DNA of 64,000 nt, from positions 1,364,001-1,428,000 of the forward strand of contig NZ_JACHDR010000001.1 of assembly GCF_014201135.1 (NCBI RefSeq). The letters run 5' to 3'. The DNA comes from Neomicrococcus aestuarii (lineage in GTDB: Bacteria; Actinomycetota; Actinomycetes; Actinomycetales; Micrococcaceae). This document shows, one piece after another, positions 59,902-64,000 of this stretch. The notes beneath the pieces were generated by a model. That model searched no databases, had not been told where the DNA came from, and saw only the letters and a program-made list of their open reading frames with translations. The position numbers and the translations under genes were made by a program. Within the stretch, counting starts at the first letter, position 1, and the number at the start of each line of letters is the position of its first letter.

Positions 59902-60579
59902 TTACTTCGCCGCTGTCTCGTTGCGTCGCACGATCTCGGCTATCCAGATCGGGGCAAAGGGGGACGTGCAGTTGGGCGGCGTGGGGTAATCCTTGAGAAC
60001 TTCCAAGCGCTCGCCGATGCCGACGGCGCGCTCGCGAAGCTCCGGGAACTCGATGCCAATGTAGGCGAGCGTGTTGTTCATGCCCCACTGCAGGCGCTCA
60101 GGAGCGTCCTTCATGCGGGACTCGATGGTGTCCAGCAGGCCGTCCAGATCAAGGCCTTCGGGGCTCTTATTGACACGCTCGGACGTCAGTGCCCAACCGG
60201 CGCTTTCCACCACAGGATCCTTGTCCTGCATCCAGCGCCCGCGCAGCTCTTCGCTGTGAGCGCTCTTTTTGACGACGTAGTTGACCAGCCAATCGTGGAC
60301 CTTCGGCGAGCGCGCTTCGCGGAGCATCGTATCCAGGTCATCGGCGCTGAAGAGCTTGGGCTTGCAGATCAAGAGCGCCACGAGCTGTGCCGGCGTGTAG
60401 TCAGTGGCCCAGAGTTCAAGCGCCAAGTCCTGATTGGTCTTGAGCTTCTTCGCCACCGCGCGCAGCTTGGTGAGGTTCACGCCGTGATCGTCACCGTGCT
60501 TCTCGTTGACGGCCCGAACTTTTGAATCTTCAAGAGCTTCGAGCTCGTCTAGGACCTCTGCTGCGGCGCTTCCCGGCAC
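59902..60579 (-). CDS. DNA alkylation repair-like protein (AlkD/HEAT-like)
   Basis: This 225-residue all-alpha protein has GVNLTKLRAVAKKLKTNQDLALELWATDYTPAQLVALLIC and DWLVNYVVKKSAHSEELRGRWMQDKDPVVESAGWAL (short parts). These are the HEAT-like repeats of the AlkD-type family (named for Bacillus AlkD glycosylase). Whether residues for glycosylase activity are kept cannot be judged here. An approximate 14-mer is 14 nt after its stop. Confidence 0.82.
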   Translation of the reverse strand: MPGSAAAEVLDELEALEDSKVRAVNEKHGDDHGVNLTKLRAVAKKLKTNQDLALELWATDYTPAQLVALLICKPKLFSADDLDTMLREARSPKVHDWLVNYVVKKSAHSEELRGRWMQDKDPVVESAGWALTSERVNKSPEGLDLDGLLDTIESRMKDAPERLQWGMNNTLAYIGIEFPELRERAVGIGERLEVLKDYPTPPNCTSPFAPIWIAEIVRRNETAAK

Positions 60580-60684
60580 GGCATCTCCTTACGTTGTAGT
60601 CACCACTTCAGTGTGGTCACGTCAGAATTTCATTAACCCTAGACGCCACCGCTCACCTTGGGAACAGCTGACGCGAATCGGCAC

Positions 60685-62250
60685 CTACAGGCTCTTCAAG
60701 CCCTGCCGAACCCGGCGCAACGCGCGGTCCTGAACGGGAGCTTCGGCCGCGAACAGCACGCCGTAGCTGAAGGTGTCCTCGTTCGCGGCGGCGGCTTCGA
60801 GGGCCACTGATCGCACGAACGCCTGAAATCCCAGGCTGTCCCGGTGTTCACCGAGTCCGTCCTGCAAACCGGTGGCCCGGACGCGCAGAGCCTTCCGGTG
60901 CCCGCCCAAGTCAGAGCCCGGAACGGCCTCCAAGTGGCGGATCATGTAGCGCAGAGTCTTTGCTTCCTTGCGTGCTTCGTGCAGCAGTTCCACCCACTCT
61001 TCGCCCTCGTCCAGCGCGCTCGCAGCCTCAACGTGCTCTTTGATGCGGCGCACTTGCCGATCCACGGCAGCCCGCAGCGGCCCGCGGGCGCGAGCTGCGT
61101 CGTCGTACTGGGAACCGAGCGGAATGTCCGCGAGGAACGCATCTACGGAGTCCAACGTCGCGAAGTATTCGGGCGAGCGCAAGTGCTCGAGCGCGGCGGC
61201 GAGGGCTTCCTCTTGCTCGCTCGCGAGGCGATTGCGCATGCGGGCGATGGCCTGCTCGCTCACAGTGTCGTGATCCCAGAGATCAACGCGTTCGTCGAGA
61301 ATCTCCAGCTGAACTTCGGCATCGCGTGCGGCGCCGAGCGCTTGCCCGGTGACTTTGAGCTGATCTGAGAGCGAGCGCGCGCGGTCCTCGTCGAGCATCT
61401 TGCGGCCCACTTTGAGAAGACCGCGAAGCGTGCGGACAGAGACGCGCAACTGGTGCAGAGCGTCCGGTTCGCCGCGGCGCACCAGCGGATCCCAGTACGT
61501 CAGACCGCTCGCCGCGCTGTGGAAAGCAAGCGTGAGGACTGCGCGCAAGGACCCCTTCTTGCCGATGGGTCGCTCGGCAGTTTCCGGAAGGGGCCCCAGC
61601 GCAAATCCCACTTTGGAGGCGCGCAAAGAGCGTTCCGCTCCAGCAACAATGAGCTTTTCTTCCACATCATCGAGGAGCTGAACCGCAGCCAGTCCATCCA
61701 GGCTCGAGCTGTTCTCCAGCTCCACTTCCCACTCGCGCCAGCGCTTGACCTGGCCGGATGCGGTGACGGAGGTGACCACGTCATCACAGACTTCCGCGAG
61801 CACCTCTTCGTCACTGTGGAGGTAGTGGAACGTGCGGGAGGTTTTCAGGGTGGCGGTGCGCTCGAATTTTTGGCCTCGAACAAAGACGGAGACAATGTCA
61901 CGAATCTCTTCTGGCATTTCAATATCGTCACCGGTATCGAGGACAGCTCGGATTTCGATTCGGCTTTCCCCGCTAGGGAATTTCACGTGCCAGCCGGCGT
62001 CGGCCCCGCCCGTACGACGACGCAGCGTGATGCGGTTGCGCCGCAAGACTTGGTCTGGGGTATCGAAATAGATGGCCTCAAGGCTCACGGGTTCTTGGGA
62101 ATCTACGAACGAAATGTCTGGCAGTTCCAGGAGATCTGGGAGCTGGGTGTCGGCGGAGACATCGTATTTGCGCTCAACTTCGCGCTGCGCTTCGAGGGCC
62201 ATACCGTCATTCTTCCCTGCCGTGCAAGCGGGAAAAGAATTTGTAACCAC
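60685..62250 (-). CDS. CYTH and CHAD domain protein
   Basis: This 521-residue protein starts at GTG 62250, with AAGGAGG 6 nt upstream. An N-terminal CYTH domain (residues 20-215) has EVERKYDV (the EXEXK-like motif, here EREVERKYDV in QREVERKYDV), YFDTPDQVLRRNRITLRRR, and WREWEVELE; it is a triphosphate tunnel enzyme fold. The C-terminal CHAD domain (about 235-515), with conserved His/Arg/Lys (LHQLRVSVRTLRGLLKV, LLHEARKEAKTLRYMIRHLE), binds polyphosphate. Two exact 14-mers lie in it (61094, 62013). Confidence 0.93.
   Translation of the reverse strand: MVTNSFPACTAGKNDGMALEAQREVERKYDVSADTQLPDLLELPDISFVDSQEPVSLEAIYFDTPDQVLRRNRITLRRRTGGADAGWHVKFPSGESRIEIRAVLDTGDDIEMPEEIRDIVSVFVRGQKFERTATLKTSRTFHYLHSDEEVLAEVCDDVVTSVTASGQVKRWREWEVELENSSSLDGLAAVQLLDDVEEKLIVAGAERSLRASKVGFALGPLPETAERPIGKKGSLRAVLTLAFHSAASGLTYWDPLVRRGEPDALHQLRVSVRTLRGLLKVGRKMLDEDRARSLSDQLKVTGQALGAARDAEVQLEILDERVDLWDHDTVSEQAIARMRNRLASEQEEALAAALEHLRSPEYFATLDSVDAFLADIPLGSQYDDAARARGPLRAAVDRQVRRIKEHVEAASALDEGEEWVELLHEARKEAKTLRYMIRHLEAVPGSDLGGHRKALRVRATGLQDGLGEHRDSLGFQAFVRSVALEAAAANEDTFSYGVLFAAEAPVQDRALRRVRQGLKSL
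61094..61107 (-). repeat. Dispersed 14-mer TACGACGNCGCAGC (N=A)
   Basis: Exact copy in the CHAD portion, read as Tyr-Asp-Asp-Ala-Ala. Confidence 0.6.
62013..62026 (+). repeat. Dispersed 14-mer TACGACGNCGCAGC (N=A)
   Basis: Exact copy in the CYTH portion, opposite in orientation to the one at 61094; the host gene reads its complement as Leu-Arg-Arg-Arg. Confidence 0.6.
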
Positions 62251-62357
62251 ATGTAACCTCCTTGAAACATTGCATAGGTCACATTGTTGTGGCTGCTACA
62301 AAGACCTGCCTACGTTTGATGAACCGTTGATATATCACTAATCCACAGGGGGATCTG

Positions 62358-63497
62358 ATGACGGAACAATCAACACGCGTGACTGCGCTTGAACTATCGA
62401 CCACCGAGAAAACCAGGCCGCTACGCGTTATTACCTACGCTGGCGCTATCCTCGCCTTTCTGATCGGCTCCGGTTTCGCTACCGGACAAGAGATCCTGCA
62501 GTACTTCACCTCCTACGGCTTCTGGGGCATTTTCGGCACCGGCCTCCTGGTGCTGGTCCTCATGACCTACGTGGCCATCGAATTCTTCGCCGTGGGTCAG
62601 GCCAAGAAGTTCGACAAGCCCTCCCGCATCTTCCATTACTACTGCGGCAAGTACCTCGGCACGTTCTTCGACTACTTCTCCATCCTGTTCGTCTTCTTGA
62701 GCTTCACCGTGATGGTGGCTGGCGCTGGCGCCCTCGTGGAAGAGCACTACGGAATGTCCAAGTTTGTGGGCGGCATTGGCCTGGCCCTCGTCGTGGGACT
62801 GAGCGTGTGGTTTGGGCTAAAGAGCCTTGTGGATGTGATCGGTAAGATCGGTCCGCTCATCGCGGTCATCGCTGTTGCTTTGGGTATCGCCGGAATCTTC
62901 CTGAACAATGGTGGCGGCCTCGCCGAAGGCGCAGCGTTGCTTCCAACGCTTGAAATCAAGCAGGCCTCTAACAACTGGTTTATGGCCGGCCTTTCCTACG
63001 TGGGCTTCTGCATGTTGTGGCTCGCCGCATTCCTGACGGCGCTCGGCAAGACTGCACGCTCCAAGAAGGAGGCCGTTGCCGGTGGTGGCGTGGGCGCCAT
63101 TGTCTTCTCCATCGTGTGCATCATCGTGGCCCTCGGTTTGCTGGCGAACATCGCCGATGTTGCGGGCACCGAAATCCCGATGCTCGTTCTTGCCAACAAT
63201 CTCTCGCCGATCTTGGCCGGCATCATTTCGGTGATGATCCTCGCCGGCATTTACACCACCGCGGTTCCGCTGCTGTGGACGGTGTCTTCGCGCTTCTTCG
63301 AGGACAAGACGCCTGGCTACAAGTACTTCACCATTGCTCTGGCGGTGTTGGGTACGGTCATCGGGCTTGCGCTTCCGTTCTCCGACATGGTCAACCTCGT
63401 CTACGTCATCAACGGTTACGTTGGCATCCTGTTGCTGGTCCTCATGATCGTCAAGACGGTCACTCGCGTTGCGCGCCGCACTCCGCTTGAGGGCTAG
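62358..63497 (+). CDS. YkvI-like membrane transporter
   Basis: This 379-residue protein starts at ATG 62358, with GGGGGATC upstream. About ten membrane helices are visible, beginning ITYAGAILAFLIGSGFATGQEILQYF, which is the YkvI-family signature region with a conserved GFATGQE loop. The LeuT-like fold suggests a secondary transporter for an amino acid or related compound; the substrate is unknown. It is alone, divergent from the CYTH-CHAD gene. Confidence 0.85.
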   Translation: MTEQSTRVTALELSTTEKTRPLRVITYAGAILAFLIGSGFATGQEILQYFTSYGFWGIFGTGLLVLVLMTYVAIEFFAVGQAKKFDKPSRIFHYYCGKYLGTFFDYFSILFVFLSFTVMVAGAGALVEEHYGMSKFVGGIGLALVVGLSVWFGLKSLVDVIGKIGPLIAVIAVALGIAGIFLNNGGGLAEGAALLPTLEIKQASNNWFMAGLSYVGFCMLWLAAFLTALGKTARSKKEAVAGGGVGAIVFSIVCIIVALGLLANIADVAGTEIPMLVLANNLSPILAGIISVMILAGIYTTAVPLLWTVSSRFFEDKTPGYKYFTIALAVLGTVIGLALPFSDMVNLVYVINGYVGILLLVLMIVKTVTRVARRTPLEG

Positions 63498-63694
63498 TTA
63501 CTTCAGTACTCACTTTTGCTAGTACGACGACGCACGCTTCAGGCTCGCTGCCAGCTTCCGTGGGGATTCACTCGAGATTCGCTCGAGACTTTCTCCGGAA
63601 GCAGGTTGCGGGCCTTTGGCGTTTAAAGATTTCAGGATTCAACGCTAGCTGTCCTGCAGTTCTAACTGTCCGGGACGGTTCATAGCCTGATGTC

Positions 63695-64000
63695 ATGATC
63701 GATTTTCAGAATTCTTCCGTTTTCAAGCTCAGCGAAACCAATCCCGCGGACATCATGCGGGACATCCACCCGCTCTTTGTTCAGGGCGAAGAACTCGTGG
63801 TGGCCTTCAAGGGCATCCGCGACTACGTGGCGTTTACCAACAAGCGCATCATCGCCGTCAACATTCAGGGATTCACGGGGACTAAGCGCGACTACACCTC
63901 GATGCCCTATTCCAAGATCCAATCCTTCTCCGTGGAGTCCGCAGGCGTCTGGGATCTGGACGGCGAGCTGGATCTCTGGTTCAGCGGCTTGGGCAAGGTG
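63695..64000 (+). CDS. PH-domain protein (cut by window edge)
   Basis: The first 102 codons are visible from ATG 63695. The sequence has the bacterial PH (bPH_1/YvbH-like) pattern: QGEELVVAFKGIRDYVAFTNKRIIAVNIQGFTG (short: AFKGIRDYVAFTNKRIIAVN) and SMPYSKIQSFSVE. These small cytosolic proteins form ring-shaped oligomers of unknown function. Upstream, 63498-63694 holds a 12/14 match of the dispersed motif (63523-63536) and CTCGAGATTCGCTCGAG repeats near 63571, without a gene. Confidence 0.85.
   Translation, partial: MIDFQNSSVFKLSETNPADIMRDIHPLFVQGEELVVAFKGIRDYVAFTNKRIIAVNIQGFTGTKRDYTSMPYSKIQSFSVESAGVWDLDGELDLWFSGLGKV

Noticed and set aside
1-64000. tRNA or rRNA genes
   Set aside because: No cloverleaf-like sequence with CCA-type end or rRNA segment was recognised on reading both strands.

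Overview
The window is bacterial chromosomal DNA from a high-GC Gram-positive, most likely a Micrococcales/Micrococcaceae (Arthrobacter-like) actinobacterium. This rests on the moderate-to-high GC, frequent GTG and TTG starts, several probable leaderless promoters, purS-purQ-purL order, a CtpE-like P-type ATPase and actinobacteria-type SAM riboswitches. No rRNA, tRNA, CRISPR array or prophage was recognised. Species is not determined.

Layout. 1-3955: secreted subtilase (cut by the window edge), a conserved actinobacterial protein, a small lipoprotein. 4024-7671: the most interesting locus, with two tandem 60-residue cationic Trp-rich peptides resembling leaderless aureocin A53/lacticin Q/epidermicin bacteriocins, a strong terminator, then a three-gene operon of an atypical LuxR regulator and two bPH2-domain membrane proteins of the YdbS/YdbT type, the kind tied to immunity in known leaderless bacteriocin clusters. 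7727-17358: two small membrane proteins, purSQL, a 48-residue basic protein, a secreted cysteine-peptidase-like protein with a lipoprotein, and a cation P-type ATPase. 17404-19908: a PD-(D/E)XK-like nuclease gene split by an IS3-family element and bracketed by two matching palindromes. 19982-25065: assorted metabolic and membrane genes.

25230-46321 is an organosulfur-scavenging region. It holds a peptide-type ABC transporter operon with a flavin monooxygenase pair, further DszC/SfnB-like and DszA/NtaA-like monooxygenases, a sulfonate-type ABC transporter, an LLM oxidoreductase, an NAD(P)-binding oxidoreductase and a MarR regulator. Four SAM riboswitches lie in it, and two more precede acetyl-CoA synthetase (46494) and O-acetylhomoserine sulfhydrylase (51364), six in all. 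The sense is that sulfur is captured from organic compounds, homocysteine is made from O-acetylhomoserine, and the released acetate is re-activated, all repressed when SAM is plentiful. Embedded here (35162-37555) is a two-component system whose divergent genes flank a 63-residue secreted peptide with two cysteines.

48468-50213: a second PD-(D/E)XK-like gene preceded by 53-bp-periodic repeats and a perfect 25-bp-arm palindrome. 50361-64000: phosphoglycerate-mutase-like phosphatase, metY and a CoA-binding protein, an ECF sigma/membrane anti-sigma pair, nitrilase, purA, TfoX-like protein, TetR regulator, acyl-CoA thioesterase, AlkD-like repair protein, CYTH-CHAD protein, YkvI-like transporter, and the start of a PH-domain protein.

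Across the window a 14-mer, TACGACGNCGCAGC, occurs exactly ten times on both strands, inside genes in several reading frames and between genes, far above chance. It is a candidate genome-wide DNA signal.
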